DNA of 64,000 bases from positions 3,286,001 to 3,350,000 of the forward strand of contig NC_021500.1 in the NCBI RefSeq assembly GCF_000410515.1, given 5' to 3'. Origin of the DNA: Enterobacter sp. R4-368 (GTDB lineage: Bacteria > Pseudomonadota > Gammaproteobacteria > Enterobacterales > Enterobacteriaceae). The notes under the pieces were generated by a model that did not search any database, was not told where the DNA came from, and saw nothing but the letters and a program-made list of their open reading frames with translations. Position numbers and translations under genes: made by a program. Below are positions 1 to 13,846 of the stretch, in pieces (position 1 is the stretch's first letter; the number at the start of each line of letters is the position of its first letter).

Positions 1-457
1 TGTTGTTATCAAAGGCCAGCACGATTAACTTGTCTTCCAGGGTAAAGCGGGCGGCCAGCGCTTCGCCGATATCGGAAAGCGCTTGCTGGAACTCCAGACA
101 GTTATCGTCATCAATGGCGTTTTCCAGGCTGGAGTCGTAATAGTTCATGATTTCTACAGTATTCGCTTCAAGCATTGGGTAAAGCTGCGTCGCCGCTAAA
201 AGTGGGCTGCTCCCTTCCAATTCGCTAATGATGCGTTCATAAATATTGAAGTGACCTGCGGAAAGGTATTCCACCAGGTTGTGGCAAAAATCGTCCAGCG
301 CTTTTTCGTTAAGCTGCATGTAGGATCCTTTGCCAGGTTTAATGCCAACCAGATTGTAATAAGAAACAAGCAGTTGCTTACGTGCTTGCAGCCAATGGTC
401 GACAAGTTTGTTACTTCCTCCAACGCGCTCTGTCAGGCTTTCTAACTGGTTTAGCAT
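1..457 (-). CDS. rsd: Rsd, anti-sigma-70 factor (3' end outside window)
   Basis: Reading leftwards from the ATG at 457, the frame stays open to the window edge and gives about 152 residues beginning [12 protein letters not shown], close to E. coli Rsd (158 aa), so only a few C-terminal residues are missing. Rsd is a small helical cytoplasmic protein that binds region 4 of sigma-70 and holds it away from core RNA polymerase in stationary phase, favouring other sigma factors. The characteristic stretches [19 protein letters not shown] and [13 protein letters not shown] are visible. It diverges from nudC, as in E. coli. Identification is by remembered similarity. Confidence 0.93.
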   Translation of the reverse strand, partial: MLNQLESLTERVGGSNKLVDHWLQARKQLLVSYYNLVGIKPGKGSYMQLNEKALDDFCHNLVEYLSAGHFNIYERIISELEGSSPLLAATQLYPMLEANTVEIMNYYDSSLENAIDDDNCLEFQQALSDIGEALAARFTLEDKLIVLAFDNN

Positions 458-540
458 AAATGGCTCCGCAAATATGTAAGATCAAAACGATGTAATAATA
501 ATGTTAATAACATGCCAGTAAAGCGAAGGTAGTGCACCAA

Positions 541-1314
541 ATGGTACGTATTATTGAAGCACACGATCAGGGCTGGTGGATCGTCAGCCATGAACAAAAA
601 TTATGGATGCCCGGCGGGGAATTACCACACGGCAAGGCAGGAAATTTCGATCTTGTGGGGCAGAGCGCGCTTCACATTGGCGAGTGGCAGGGCGAAGCGG
701 TATGGATGATCCGCCAGAATCGTCGCCAGGATATGGGATCCGTGCGCCTGCTTATCGATCAAGATGTGGGGCTTTTTCAACTGGCGGGCCGTGGCGTGCA
801 ACTGGCGGAATTTTATCGTTCACACCAGTTTTGCGGTTACTGCGGGCACACCATGCACCCCAGTAAAACCGAATGGGCAATGCTGTGCGATCACTGCCGC
901 GAGCGCTATTACCCGCAAATCGCCCCTTGCATCATTGTCGCCATTCGCCGTGATGACAGCATTTTGCTGGCGCAGCACACGCGCCATCGCAATGGCATTT
1001 ACACGGTGCTCGCCGGTTTCGTCGAAGTGGGCGAAACCCTTGAACAGGCGGTGGCGCGTGAAGTGATGGAAGAGAGCGGCATCAAAGTGAGGAATTTGCG
1101 TTATGTCACCTCGCAACCGTGGCCGTTTCCGCAATCGCTGATGACCGCATTTATGGCGGAATATGACAGCGGCGAAATCCGCATTGACCCGAAAGAGTTA
1201 CTGGATGCGGGCTGGTATCGCTATGACAACTTGCCGCTGTTACCGCCTCCGGGTACGGTTGCGCGCCGCCTTATCGAGGATACGGTGGCGATGTGTCGGG
1301 CAGACGACGAATAA
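541..1314 (+). CDS. nudC: NudC, NAD-capped RNA hydrolase / NADH pyrophosphatase
   Basis: Nudix hydrolase that splits NADH and removes NAD caps from RNA 5' ends. From ATG 541 the product is 257 aa, the same length as E. coli NudC, and begins [13 protein letters not shown]. An in-frame GTG at 532 would add three residues and lies nearer the GAAGG ribosome site, so the start is slightly uncertain. A four-cysteine zinc site (CGYC ... CDHC, residues ~98-119) precedes the Nudix box ([20 protein letters not shown], ~159-178). The downstream SQPWPFPQS motif is typical of the NADH-specific branch. hemE follows after 39 bp, so co-transcription is plausible. Confidence 0.96.
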   Translation: MVRIIEAHDQGWWIVSHEQKLWMPGGELPHGKAGNFDLVGQSALHIGEWQGEAVWMIRQNRRQDMGSVRLLIDQDVGLFQLAGRGVQLAEFYRSHQFCGYCGHTMHPSKTEWAMLCDHCRERYYPQIAPCIIVAIRRDDSILLAQHTRHRNGIYTVLAGFVEVGETLEQAVAREVMEESGIKVRNLRYVTSQPWPFPQSLMTAFMAEYDSGEIRIDPKELLDAGWYRYDNLPLLPPPGTVARRLIEDTVAMCRADDE

Positions 1315-1353
1315 GGTGTATATACTGGCGGCCTGACGCTTGAGGAACTGACA

Positions 1354-2418
1354 ATGACCGAACTGAAAAACGATCGTTACCTGCGCGCGCTTCAGCGCCA
1401 GCCAGTAGATATGACCCCGGTGTGGATGATGCGCCAGGCAGGCCGCTATTTACCGGAATATAAAGCGACCCGCGCGCAAGCAGGCGATTTTATGTCGCTG
1501 TGCAAAAACGCCGAGCTGGCCTGCGAAGTGACCTTACAGCCGCTGCGCCGCTACCCGCTTGATGCGGCTATTCTTTTCTCCGACATCCTTACCGTGCCAG
1601 ATGCGATGGGGCTTGGCCTCTATTTCGAAGCCGGGGAAGGGCCGCGTTTTACCTCGCCCATCACCTGCAAAGCGGATGTTGATAAGCTGCCGGTGCCAGA
1701 CCCGGAAAACGAGCTGGGCTACGTGATGAACGCCGTGCGCACCATTCGCCGTGAGCTGAAAGGTGAAGTGCCGCTGATCGGTTTTTCCGGTAGCCCGTGG
1801 ACACTGGCGACTTATATGGTGGAAGGCGGCAGCAGCAAAGCGTTTACTCTGATTAAAAAAATGATGTACGCCGAGCCGCACACGCTGCATGCGCTACTGG
1901 ATAAGCTGGCGCAGAGCGTCACGCTGTACCTCAACGCGCAGATCCGCGCGGGCGCACAGTCAGTGATGATTTTCGACACCTGGGGCGGTGTGTTGACCGG
2001 GCGCGATTATCAGCAATTCTCGCTCTACTACATGCATAAAATTGTCGATGGCTTGCTGCGTGAAAACGAAGGCCGCCGCGTGCCGGTGACGTTATTCACC
2101 AAAGGCGGCGAGCAGTGGCTGGAAGCAATGGCAGAAACAGGCTGTGATGCGCTGGGCCTCGACTGGACAACCGATATTGCCGATGCACGCCGTCGCGTTG
2201 GTCATAAAGTTGCGCTGCAAGGCAATATGGACCCGTCTATGCTTTACGCGCCGCCTGCGCGCATTGAAGAAGAGGTCGCGACGATTCTCGCGGGCTTCGG
2301 CAAAGGCGAAGGTCATGTGTTTAACCTCGGTCACGGCATTCATCAGGATGTCCCGCCGGAACATGCAGGAGTATTTGTCGAGGCGGTGCACCGCCTGTCG
2401 GCCTCCTGGCATCAGTAA
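1354..2418 (+). CDS. hemE: HemE, uroporphyrinogen decarboxylase
   Basis: Cytoplasmic enzyme of haem synthesis that removes four carboxyl groups from uroporphyrinogen III to make coproporphyrinogen III, without a cofactor. The 354-aa product has the usual family length. It shows the N-terminal signature [15 protein letters not shown] (residues ~22-36) and the conserved [13 protein letters not shown] segment (~145-157). It sits between nudC and nfi with short gaps, the E. coli arrangement. Nothing unusual. Confidence 0.97.
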   Translation: MTELKNDRYLRALQRQPVDMTPVWMMRQAGRYLPEYKATRAQAGDFMSLCKNAELACEVTLQPLRRYPLDAAILFSDILTVPDAMGLGLYFEAGEGPRFTSPITCKADVDKLPVPDPENELGYVMNAVRTIRRELKGEVPLIGFSGSPWTLATYMVEGGSSKAFTLIKKMMYAEPHTLHALLDKLAQSVTLYLNAQIRAGAQSVMIFDTWGGVLTGRDYQQFSLYYMHKIVDGLLRENEGRRVPVTLFTKGGEQWLEAMAETGCDALGLDWTTDIADARRRVGHKVALQGNMDPSMLYAPPARIEEEVATILAGFGKGEGHVFNLGHGIHQDVPPEHAGVFVEAVHRLSASWHQ

Positions 2419-2427
2419 GGAGAGAGT

Positions 2428-3108
2428 ATGGATCTCGCGTCACTACGCGCACAACAACTTGAACTGGCTTCTTCGGTGATCCGTGAGGATCGTCTGGATA
2501 AAGATCCGCCCACATTGATCGGCGGGGCCGATGTCGGTTTTGAGCAGGGTGGAGAAGTGACGCGAGCGGCGATGGTGCTGCTCTCCTGGCCTTCGCTGGA
2601 GCTGATTGAATATCAGGTGGCGCGTATCGCCACCACCATGCCTTATATCCCTGGTTTCCTTTCTTTTCGTGAATACCCGGCGCTGCTGGCGGCGTGGGAG
2701 CAGCTGTCGCAAAAACCCGATTTGCTGTTTGTCGATGGCCACGGTATTTCCCATCCGCGCCGTCTCGGTGTTGCCAGCCATTTTGGTTTGCTGGTCGATG
2801 TACCTACTATTGGCGTGGCGAAAAAGCGGCTGTGTGGCAAGTTCGAACCGCTGGCGGACGAGCCGGGTGCGCTCTCCCCGTTGATGGATAAAGGTGAGAA
2901 GCTCGCCTGGGTGTGGCGCAGCAAGGCGCGCTGCAATCCGCTGTTTGTCACCACCGGGCATCGTGTCAGCCAGGATAGCGCGCTCGCGTGGGTGCAGCGT
3001 TGCATGAAAGGCTACCGGTTACCGGAACCGACGCGCTGGGCGGACGCGGTGGCATCCGGACGGCCCGCGTTTACGCGTTGGCAGGCAATTCAGCGCAATA
3101 TCAGGTAA
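2428..3108 (+). CDS. nfi: Nfi, endonuclease V (deoxyinosine 3'-endonuclease)
   Basis: DNA-repair nuclease that nicks the second phosphodiester bond 3' to deoxyinosine. The product is 226 aa (E. coli 223). The metal ligand Asp35 lies in GGADVGFE, and the family core [20 protein letters not shown] is visible in the middle. It starts 9 bp after the hemE stop behind an AAGGAGAG ribosome site, so it is probably translated from the hemE transcript. Confidence 0.95.
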   Translation: MDLASLRAQQLELASSVIREDRLDKDPPTLIGGADVGFEQGGEVTRAAMVLLSWPSLELIEYQVARIATTMPYIPGFLSFREYPALLAAWEQLSQKPDLLFVDGHGISHPRRLGVASHFGLLVDVPTIGVAKKRLCGKFEPLADEPGALSPLMDKGEKLAWVWRSKARCNPLFVTTGHRVSQDSALAWVQRCMKGYRLPEPTRWADAVASGRPAFTRWQAIQRNIR

Positions 3109-3141
3109 ACTGCCGCGCATTACCGATTTTGAGAAACGATC

Positions 3142-3732
3142 ATGTTACAAAACCCAATTCACCTGCGTCTGGAAAAGCTGGAAAGCTGGCAGCACGTCGT
3201 CTTTATGGCTTGCCTGTGCGAGCGTATGTACCCCAATTACGCCATGTTCTGCCAGCAGACAGAGTTTGGCGACGCGCAGCTTTACCGGCGGATCCTTGAC
3301 CTGGTGTGGGAAACGCAGATCGTCAAAGACGCGAAAGTAAACTTCGACAGCCAGCTGGAGAAACTGGAAGAGGCGATTCCGGCGGCGGATGACTACGATC
3401 TGTACGGTGTTTACCCGGCCATTGATGCCTGCGTGGCGCTCAGTGAACTGATTCATTCGCGCCTGAGCGGTGAAACGCTGGAGCATGCAATCGAGGTCAG
3501 TAAAACGTCGATCACTACCGTTGCGATGCTGGAAATGACCCAGCAGGGACGTGAAATGACCGACGAAGAGCTGCGGGAAAACCCGGCTGTTGAGCAAGAA
3601 TGGGATATTCAGTGGGAGATTTTCCGCCTTCTGGCAGCCTGCGAAGAACGCGATATTGAGCTGATTAAAGGGCTGCGCGCAGACCTGCGTGAGGTCGGTG
3701 AGAGCAATATCGGTATAAATTTGCAGCAATGA
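3142..3732 (+). CDS. yjaG: YjaG, DUF416 family protein
   Basis: A 196-aa soluble, acidic, probably helical protein of the DUF416 family, equal in length to E. coli YjaG. No biochemical function is established that I can name. It has no signal peptide or membrane segment. It begins MLQNPIHLRLEKLESWQHVVFM and lies between nfi and hupA as in E. coli. Only the family assignment is secure. Confidence 0.9.
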   Translation: MLQNPIHLRLEKLESWQHVVFMACLCERMYPNYAMFCQQTEFGDAQLYRRILDLVWETQIVKDAKVNFDSQLEKLEEAIPAADDYDLYGVYPAIDACVALSELIHSRLSGETLEHAIEVSKTSITTVAMLEMTQQGREMTDEELRENPAVEQEWDIQWEIFRLLAACEERDIELIKGLRADLREVGESNIGINLQQ

Positions 3733-3760
3733 GACAATAAAACGTGATTTAACGCCTGTT

Positions 3761-3789
3761 TTGTCGTGCCTGAAGGCTTCCCTTAATAC
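3761..3789 (+). promoter_or_regulatory. probable hupA promoter
   Basis: TTGTCG (3761-3766) and TAATAC (3784-3789) are separated by 17 bp in the gap between yjaG and hupA. This would give hupA a leader of roughly 120 nt. The call is sequence inspection only. Confidence 0.45.
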
Positions 3790-3918
3790 CCTCGTCTGGT
3801 CTACATTTGGGGGGCGAAAATAAGTGGCTATCGGTGCGTGTATGCAGGAGAGTGCTTTTGAGGCATTTCCGTCGCACTCGATGCTTAGCAAGCGATAAAC
3901 ACATTGAAAGGATAACTT

Positions 3919-4191
3919 ATGAACAAGACTCAACTGATTGATGTAATTGCAGACAAGGCTGATCTGTCTAAAGCGCAAGCGAAAGCTGCACTGGAATCCA
4001 CCCTGGCTGCCGTTACTGAGTCTCTGAAAGCAGGTGATGCGGTACAACTGGTTGGTTTCGGTACCTTCAAAGTGAACCACCGCGCTGAGCGTACTGGCCG
4101 CAACCCGCAGACCGGTAAAGAAATCAAAATCGCCGCAGCTAACGTGCCGGCATTTGTTTCTGGTAAAGCACTGAAAGACGCAGTTAAGTAA
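3919..4191 (+). CDS. hupA: HupA, DNA-binding protein HU-alpha
   Basis: Nucleoid-associated protein that bends DNA as a homodimer or as a heterodimer with HU-beta. The 90-aa product begins [20 protein letters not shown] and carries the HU signature [21 protein letters not shown] in the DNA-binding arm (residues ~46-66). The length is exactly that of the family. An AAAGGATAA ribosome site precedes ATG 3919. An intrinsic terminator follows at 4220-4241. Confidence 0.98.
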   Translation: MNKTQLIDVIADKADLSKAQAKAALESTLAAVTESLKAGDAVQLVGFGTFKVNHRAERTGRNPQTGKEIKIAAANVPAFVSGKALKDAVK

Positions 4192-4219
4192 GACCGCGTG
4201 GCAGTGAACAGTTTTGTCG

Positions 4220-4241
4220 AAGGGGCGGTTTCGCCCCTTTT
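4220..4241 (+). terminator. hupA intrinsic terminator
   Basis: GGGGCG (4222-4227), a 4-nt loop and CGCCCC (4232-4237), flanked by AA on the left and TTTT on the right. It lies inside the longest possible reading frame of yjaH, which argues that yjaH starts downstream of it. Confidence 0.85.
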
Positions 4242-4899
4242 GTCATTCTGGCGTCGCCCGCTGTTGTTGGCGGGCGCAGCGCTGTTACTGACAGCCTGCA
4301 GCCATGACTCCTCCTTACCGCCTTTTACCGCCAGCGGGTTTGCCGGCGATCAGGGCGCAGTGCGGATCTGGCGTAAAGATTCAGACGGTGAGACGCACTT
4401 GCTCGCCGCATTTAGCCCGTGGCACCACGGGAATACATCGCTTAGCGAATACCGCTGGCAGGGCGATACGTTAACTCTCATTGAACTCAATGTTTACGGT
4501 AAACCGCCGGAGCATATTCGCGTCCGTTTTGACGATCGCGGCGAGCTGAGCTTTATGCAGCGTGAGGTCGACGGGCAGAAACAGCAACTTTCCAGCGACC
4601 AGGTCGCGCTGTATCGCTACCGGGCAGAGCAGATCCGCCAGACCAGTGACGCGCTGCGTCAGGGGCGAGTGATCCTGCGTCAGGGGCGCTGGCAGGCCAA
4701 CCATACGGTACAGACCTGTGAAGGGCAGACCGTGAAACCCGATCTGGATGATTACGCCTTAAACCGTATTGAGCAGCGTCAGAACCGCTCTGCGGTTGCG
4801 GTAAGCGTCGCATGGCTGGAAGCGCCGGAAGGCGCGCAGCTATTGCTGGTGGCGAATGCGGATTTCTGCCGCTGGCAGCCGACGGAAAAGAATTTCTGA
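4240..4899 (+). CDS. yjaH: YjaH, DUF1481 lipoprotein
   Basis: Predicted lipoprotein of unknown function, matching E. coli YjaH in place and sequence. The segment RRPLLLAGAALLLTACSHDSS is a signal peptide with an LTAC lipobox, so the mature protein would start at that Cys and be membrane-anchored. The frame extends back to GTG 4198 (233 aa), but that start lies before the hupA terminator. I prefer TTG 4240 (219 aa), which gives MSFWRRPLLL and leaves the terminator untranslated. The start is the main uncertainty. In E. coli zraP and zraSR come next; here purD follows directly. Confidence 0.8.
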   Translation: MSFWRRPLLLAGAALLLTACSHDSSLPPFTASGFAGDQGAVRIWRKDSDGETHLLAAFSPWHHGNTSLSEYRWQGDTLTLIELNVYGKPPEHIRVRFDDRGELSFMQREVDGQKQQLSSDQVALYRYRAEQIRQTSDALRQGRVILRQGRWQANHTVQTCEGQTVKPDLDDYALNRIEQRQNRSAVAVSVAWLEAPEGAQLLLVANADFCRWQPTEKNF

Positions 4900-4901
4900 A
4901 A

Positions 4902-4926
4902 ACCCTCTCCCCGGTGGAGAGAGGGT
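4902..4926. terminator. hairpin between convergent yjaH and purD
   Basis: CCCTCTC (4903-4909) pairs with GAGAGGG (4919-4925) in the 40-bp gap between the converging genes. There is no clear T-run on either side, so it is a candidate transcript end or 3'-stabilising hairpin rather than a textbook terminator. Confidence 0.5.
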
Positions 4927-4939
4927 GAAAGGGCGAGAG

Positions 4940-6232
4940 TTACTTGCCTTGCTCGCGCGCAATTGCGCGGTAACCAATATCCCGGCGGCTGAAGCTGCCA
5001 TCCCAGTGAATATCGGTCATTAAGGCATACGCGCGCTGCTGCGCTTCGGCGACGGTGTCACCCAGCGCGGTAACGCACAGCACGCGCCCTCCGTTGGTCA
5101 GCACCTGGTCGTCGGCAGAGAGTTTGGTGCCTGCGTGGAACACTTTACCGTCAGCCACTTCTTCCAGCGGTAAACCGTGGATGACATCGCCATTGCGGTA
5201 GTTGCCCGGGTAACCACCGGCTGCAACCACAACGCCCAGCGATGCGCGACTATCCCACTCTGAGGTTTTCTCATCCAGCTTGCCTTCACACGCGGCCAGG
5301 CACAGCTCCACCAGGTCAGACTGCATGCGCAGCATAATTGGCTGTGTTTCCGGATCGCCAAAGCGGCAGTTGAACTCGATAACTTTCGGGTTGCCCTGCT
5401 TATCGATCATCAGCCCGGCATACAGGAAACCGGTGTAGGTATTGCCTTCTGCCGCCATGCCGCGCACGGTTGGCCATATGACGCGTTCCATGGTGCGCTG
5501 ATGCACTTCATCCGTCACCACTGGCGCAGGCGAGTAAGCACCCATACCGCCGGTATTCGGGCCGGTATCGCCATCCCCGACGCGTTTGTGATCCTGGCTG
5601 GTGGCCATTGGCAGCACGTGTTCGCCGTCAACCATCACGATAAAGCTGGCTTCTTCGCCATCGAGAAACTCTTCAATCACAATGCGGTGGCCCGCGTCGC
5701 CAAAAGCATTGCCTGCCAGCATATCGTGAACCGCTGCTTCGGCTTCTTCGAGCGTCATGGCGACGATCACGCCTTTGCCCGCCGCCAGACCATCGGCCTT
5801 GATCACGATAGGCGCGCCTTTCTCACGCAGGTAAGCCAGCGCAGGCTCGATGTCGGTAAAATTCTGGTACTCGGCGGTCGGAATATTGTGGCGCGCGAGG
5901 AAGTCTTTGGTGAATGCTTTGGAGCCTTCCAGCTGCGCGGCACCCTGCGTTGGGCCAAAAATCTTCAGACCGGCCGCGCGAAACGCGTCGACCACGCCGA
6001 TTACCAGCGGTGCTTCCGGGCCAACGATAGTCAGATCGATCTTCTCGTTCTGCGCAAAGCTCAGCAGCGCCGGGATGTCGGTTGCGCCAATCGCGACGTT
6101 TTGCAGCGTCGGTTCCAGTGCCGTACCGGCGTTACCCGGTGCGACAAAAACGGTATCAACCAGCGGTGACTGCGCGGCTTTCCATGCCAGCGCGTGTTCG
6201 CGCCCGCCGTTGCCAATTACTAATACTTTCAT
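4940..6232 (-). CDS. purD: PurD, phosphoribosylamine-glycine ligase
   Basis: Second step of purine synthesis: joins glycine to 5-phosphoribosylamine using ATP. The 430-aa product has an N-terminal GNGGREHALAWK motif, a central ATP-grasp domain (VIKADGLAAGKGVIVA, ~140-155) and the metal/ATP region VIEFNCRFGDPETQ (~282-295). It is the downstream gene of the purHD operon and starts 15 bp after purH. Expression follows the PurR-controlled purH promoter. Confidence 0.97.
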   Translation of the reverse strand: MKVLVIGNGGREHALAWKAAQSPLVDTVFVAPGNAGTALEPTLQNVAIGATDIPALLSFAQNEKIDLTIVGPEAPLVIGVVDAFRAAGLKIFGPTQGAAQLEGSKAFTKDFLARHNIPTAEYQNFTDIEPALAYLREKGAPIVIKADGLAAGKGVIVAMTLEEAEAAVHDMLAGNAFGDAGHRIVIEEFLDGEEASFIVMVDGEHVLPMATSQDHKRVGDGDTGPNTGGMGAYSPAPVVTDEVHQRTMERVIWPTVRGMAAEGNTYTGFLYAGLMIDKQGNPKVIEFNCRFGDPETQPIMLRMQSDLVELCLAACEGKLDEKTSEWDSRASLGVVVAAGGYPGNYRNGDVIHGLPLEEVADGKVFHAGTKLSADDQVLTNGGRVLCVTALGDTVAEAQQRAYALMTDIHWDGSFSRRDIGYRAIAREQGK

Positions 6233-6247
6233 TGTCTGCTCCGTGGA

Positions 6248-7837
6248 TTAATGGCGGAAGTGACGCATGTCGGTGAAAATCATCGCAATGCCGTGTTCGT
6301 CGGCGGCGGCAATGACTTCGTCATCGCGGATGGAGCCGCCAGGCTGAATAACGCAGGTCACGCCAACAGCGGCGGCGGCATCAATGCCGTCGCGGAACGG
6401 GAAGAACGCGTCAGAAGCCATGGCGGAACCTTTCACTTCCAGTCCTTCGTCACCGGCTTTGATCCCGGCGATTTTCGCCGAGTAGACGCGGCTCATCTGG
6501 CCTGCGCCAATGCCGATGGTCATGTTTTCTTTCGCGTAGACAATGGCGTTGGATTTGACGAATTTCGCTACTTTCCAGCAGAACAGCGCATCACGCAGCT
6601 CCTGCTCGGTCGGTTGGCGTTTGCTGACGACGAGCAGTTCACTTGCGCTTACCATGCCGAGATCTCTGTCCTGAACCAGCAGACCGCCGTTGACGCGTTT
6701 GAAATCGAGTCCCGGAACACGCTGCGTCCACTCGCCGCAGACCAGTACGCGGACATTCTGCTTAGCGGCGGTAATTTTCAGCGCCTCTTCGCTGGCGGAC
6801 GGGGCGATGATCACTTCAACAAACTGGCGAGAAATGATCGCCTGGGCGGTTTCAGCGTCCAGCTCACGGTTAAAAGCGATGATGCCGCCGAATGCGGAGG
6901 TTGGATCGGTTTTATAAGCGCGATCGTAAGCCTCCAGAATTGAACCGCTAACCGCAACGCCGCAAGGATTGGCGTGTTTCACAATCACACACGCCGGTTC
7001 GCTGAACTCTTTCACGCACTCCAGCGCCGCATCGGTGTCGGCAATATTGTTATAGGAGAGCGCTTTGCCTTGCAGCTGCTGCGCGGTGGCAACGGAGGCC
7101 TCTTTGATCTCTTCTTCTATATAGAAGGCGGCTTGCTGGTGGCTGTTTTCGCCGTAGCGCATATCCTGCTTTTTAATGAAGTTCAGATTCAGGGTACGCG
7201 GGAAGCGACCGGCGGGTTCTTTTCTTTCGCCGTGATAGGCCGGAACCAGGCTGCCGAAGTAGTTGGCAATCATGCTGTCGTACGCCGCGGTGTGTTCAAA
7301 CGCTTTAATCGCCAGGTCGAAACGGGTGGCAAGCAGAAGTGAACCTTCGTTGGCATCCATTTCATTAATAATGGCGGTGTAGTCGCTGCTCTTTACAACG
7401 ATAGCGACATCTTTATGGTTCTTCGCGGCGGAGCGCACCATAGTCGGACCGCCGATATCAATATTCTCTACCGCATCTTCCAGTGAGCAACCTTCACGCG
7501 CGACGGTCTCGGCGAATGGATAAAGGTTAACGACCACCATATCGATCGGCGCAATTGCATGTTCTGCCATGATTGCGTCATCCTGCCCGCGACGACCCAG
7601 AATGCCGCCATGTACTTTCGGATGCAGGGTTTTCACGCGTCCATCCATCATTTCCGGAAAACCGGTGTAGTCGGAAACTTCAGTCACTGGCAGACCTTTT
7701 TCCGCCAGCAGACGCGCGGTGCCGCCGGTAGAGAGCAGTTCTACGCCACGCTGAGAGAGCGCCTGTGCGAATTCGACAATACCGGCCTTGTCAGAAACAC
7801 TGAGCAAAGCGCGGCGGACTGGACGACGTTGTTGCAT
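6248..7837 (-). CDS. purH: PurH, AICAR formyltransferase / IMP cyclohydrolase
   Basis: Bifunctional enzyme for the last two steps of IMP synthesis. At 529 aa it matches E. coli PurH exactly. The N-terminal MGS-like cyclohydrolase domain (residues ~1-200, with [11 protein letters not shown]) is followed by the transformylase domain, with KHANPCGVA and the C-terminal [12 protein letters not shown] segment visible. It is first gene of purHD; its promoter region holds a PurR box and a leader hairpin. Confidence 0.97.
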   Translation of the reverse strand: MQQRRPVRRALLSVSDKAGIVEFAQALSQRGVELLSTGGTARLLAEKGLPVTEVSDYTGFPEMMDGRVKTLHPKVHGGILGRRGQDDAIMAEHAIAPIDMVVVNLYPFAETVAREGCSLEDAVENIDIGGPTMVRSAAKNHKDVAIVVKSSDYTAIINEMDANEGSLLLATRFDLAIKAFEHTAAYDSMIANYFGSLVPAYHGERKEPAGRFPRTLNLNFIKKQDMRYGENSHQQAAFYIEEEIKEASVATAQQLQGKALSYNNIADTDAALECVKEFSEPACVIVKHANPCGVAVSGSILEAYDRAYKTDPTSAFGGIIAFNRELDAETAQAIISRQFVEVIIAPSASEEALKITAAKQNVRVLVCGEWTQRVPGLDFKRVNGGLLVQDRDLGMVSASELLVVSKRQPTEQELRDALFCWKVAKFVKSNAIVYAKENMTIGIGAGQMSRVYSAKIAGIKAGDEGLEVKGSAMASDAFFPFRDGIDAAAAVGVTCVIQPGGSIRDDEVIAAADEHGIAMIFTDMRHFRH

Positions 7838-7872
7838 GGTAAATCCCCTGGATTTGTCTTTAACAGAGAGCG

Positions 7873-7916
7873 TTAGCTAAATATTAGGATCTTTATTGAC
7901 CCTAAAACTTAGCTAA
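7873..7916 (-). promoter_or_regulatory. hairpin in the purHD leader
   Basis: Two copies of the self-complementary octamer TTAGCTAA (7873-7880, 7909-7916) enclose an inner stem TTAGG/CCTAA (7884-7888, 7901-7905). The stem-loop lies in the purHD 5' leader, 36 bp upstream of the purH ATG. Its role is unknown. Confidence 0.45.
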
Positions 7917-7950
7917 TGCCCCAGCGAGGGCTCATGTTTTTTGCGCGGGC

Positions 7951-7972
7951 ATTGTAACGAAAACGTTTGCGT
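7951..7972 (-). promoter_or_regulatory. PurR operator and -10 element of purHD
   Basis: ACGAAAACGTTTGCGT (7957-7972) differs at one position from the PurR consensus ACGCAAACGTTTGCGT. On the reverse strand TACAAT (7951-7956) lies directly downstream as a -10 element. PurR with hypoxanthine or guanine would block polymerase here. Confidence 0.85.
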
Positions 7973-8089
7973 AGCGCTCGCGAATTTTTGTACTTTTGCC
8001 GGATTGTGGATAAGTCTGTGTGTAAATGGGTATAAAGGCGGGTTTTGTTGTGGAATGCAGCAGTCAGTCATTTTTATGTCATTTTTCTA

Positions 8090-8412
8090 TTGCGGGGGGC
8101 GGAGAACTCCCTATAATGCGCCTCCATCGACACGGCGGATGTGAATCACTTCACACAAACAGCCGGTTCGGTTGAAGAGAAAAAATCCTGAAAATCAGGG
8201 TTGACTCTGAAAGAGGAAAGCGTAATATACGCCACCTCGCGACAGAGCGCTAAAGCGCGTCGCACCTGCTCTTTAACAATTTATCAGACAATCTGTGTGG
8301 GCACTCAGGGTGACTGGATTCTTGACGTCCTCGGACGAAAAATGAATACCAAGTCTCAACGAGTGAACACGTAATTCATTACGAAGTTTAATTCATTGAG
8401 CATCAAACTTTT
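8090..8412 (+). promoter_or_regulatory. rRNA operon promoters P1 and P2 and antitermination leader
   Basis: P1: TTGCGG (8090-8095), 16-bp spacer, TATAAT (8112-8117), with GCGCC just after, as in growth-rate-controlled rrn P1 promoters. P2: TTGACT (8201-8206), 16-bp spacer, TAATAT (8223-8228). The boxA-like TGCTCTTTAACAA sits near 8269-8281, before the 16S processing stem. The layout matches E. coli rrn operons. Confidence 0.88.
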
Positions 8413-9952
<1,540 letters not shown>

Positions 9953-10036
9953 CCTTAAAGAACCTGCCCCTGCAGTGTCCACACAGATTGTCTGATGAAA
10001 AGTGAATAGCAAGGCGTCTTGCGAGCGAGACTTTAC

Positions 10037-10112
10037 GTCCCCTTCGTCTAGAGGCCCAGGACACCGCCCTTTCACGGCGGTAACAGGGGTTCGAATCCCC
10101 TAGGGGACGCCA
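10037..10112 (+). tRNA. gltV: tRNA-Glu(UUC)
   Basis: 76-nt tRNA with encoded CCA in the 16S-23S spacer. Acceptor GTCCCC pairs with GGGGAC, the anticodon loop CTTTCAC carries TTC (10071-10073), and the T-arm contains GGTTCGAATCC. The symbol is by position (the rrnE spacer tRNA of E. coli). Confidence 0.96.
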
Positions 10113-10151
10113 CGCGTTAACTGATGAGGTCAAACCTCCCAGGGGACGCCA
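10101..10151 (+). repeat. duplicated tRNA-Glu 3' end in the spacer
   Basis: The acceptor end AGGGGACGCCAC (10102-10113) recurs at 10140-10151, separated by a short unrelated stretch. As I recall E. coli, only one copy lies before CTTGCTGG. It looks like a small duplication or a remnant of a second spacer tRNA. Confidence 0.6.
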
Positions 10152-10342
10152 CTTGCTGGTTTGTGAGTGAAAGTCACCTGCCGATGTATCTCAAAACTGA
10201 CTCACGAGTCATGTTTGAGATATTTGCTCTTTAAAAATCTGGATCAAGCTGAAAATTGAAACACTGAACAGTGCGAACTGTTCTGTGAGTCTCTCAAATT
10301 TTCGCGACACGCGGATGTTCACGAAACATCTTCGGGTTGTGA

Positions 10343-13249
<2,907 letters not shown>

Positions 13250-13343
13250 ACAACGCCGAAGATGTTTTGGCGTGAGAGACAGAGAAGATTTTCAGCGAGA
13301 TACAGATTATGTCAGGGCGTGAGAACGGTCTGACAACAGAATT

Positions 13344-13463
13344 TGCCTGGCGGCAGTAGCGCGGTGGTCCCACCTGACCCCATGCCGAACTCAGAAGTGA
13401 AACGCCGTAGCGCCGATGGTAGTGTGGGGTCTCCCCATGCGAGAGTAGGGAACTGCCAGGCAT
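13344..13463 (+). rRNA. rrf: 5S ribosomal RNA
   Basis: 120 nt, TGCCTGGCGGCAGTAGCG to GAACTGCCAGGCAT, with terminal complementarity. It closes the complete rRNA operon. Confidence 0.97.
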
Positions 13464-13476
13464 TAATTAAGTGAAG

Positions 13477-13502
13477 AGGCCATCCTGACGGATGGCCTTT
13501 TT
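13477..13502 (+). terminator. rRNA operon terminator
   Basis: AGGCCATC (13477-13484), a 6-nt loop and GATGGCCT (13491-13498) followed by a T-run. It sits 13 bp after 5S. Confidence 0.9.
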
Positions 13503-13532
13503 GCGTTTTTACGCTGTGAACCCACACCCTGC

Positions 13533-13574
13533 GATGCCGGATGCCGGATGCCGGATGCCGGATGCTGGATGTCG
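13533..13574 (+). repeat. 7-bp tandem repeat downstream of 5S
   Basis: Six consecutive units of GATGCCG (the last two degenerate: GATGCTG, GATGTCG). The same array appears at 16246-16287 in the duplicated segment. Confidence 0.85.
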
Positions 13575-13667
13575 GTCGCTGGCTTTCAGCAGTCCTCGGT
13601 GCGTGGCGGAAAAAGCAGCCTGCCTGCCGGAGCCAGCGCACAACAGGCGTGACTGCCTGTCCGGAAC

Positions 13668-13698
13668 AAAGCCTCATGCGAAAGCGCGGGGCTTTTTT
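13668..13698 (+). terminator. second terminator after the rRNA operon
   Basis: AAAGCC (13668-13673) pairs with GGCTTT (13690-13695), with an inner GCG/CGC pairing, and is followed by a T-run. It lies upstream of yjaA or its truncated copy; the second copy is at +2713. Confidence 0.7.
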
Positions 13699-13738
13699 GC
13701 TATTGTTTCAGCTCCATTTATCGCTAAAGGACATCTCA

Positions 13739-13803
13739 ATGATCGTTCTGTACGCCCAGCTTTATAAAAATCGCATGGTTGTGCGTAACCTCCAGACTCA
13801 GCA
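13739..13803 (+). pseudogene. yjaA: truncated 5' end of yjaA (duplicate)
   Basis: The first ~21 codons of yjaA (from ATG 13739) are identical to the intact gene at 16452. After 13803 the sequence switches, via two unaligned bases (AC), to a copy of the rRNA operon upstream region (8049 onwards). The fragment marks the junction of the tandem duplication and cannot encode YjaA. Confidence 0.85.
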
Positions 13804-13846
13804 ACTGTGGAATGCAGCAGTCAGTCATTTTTATGTCATTTTTCTA

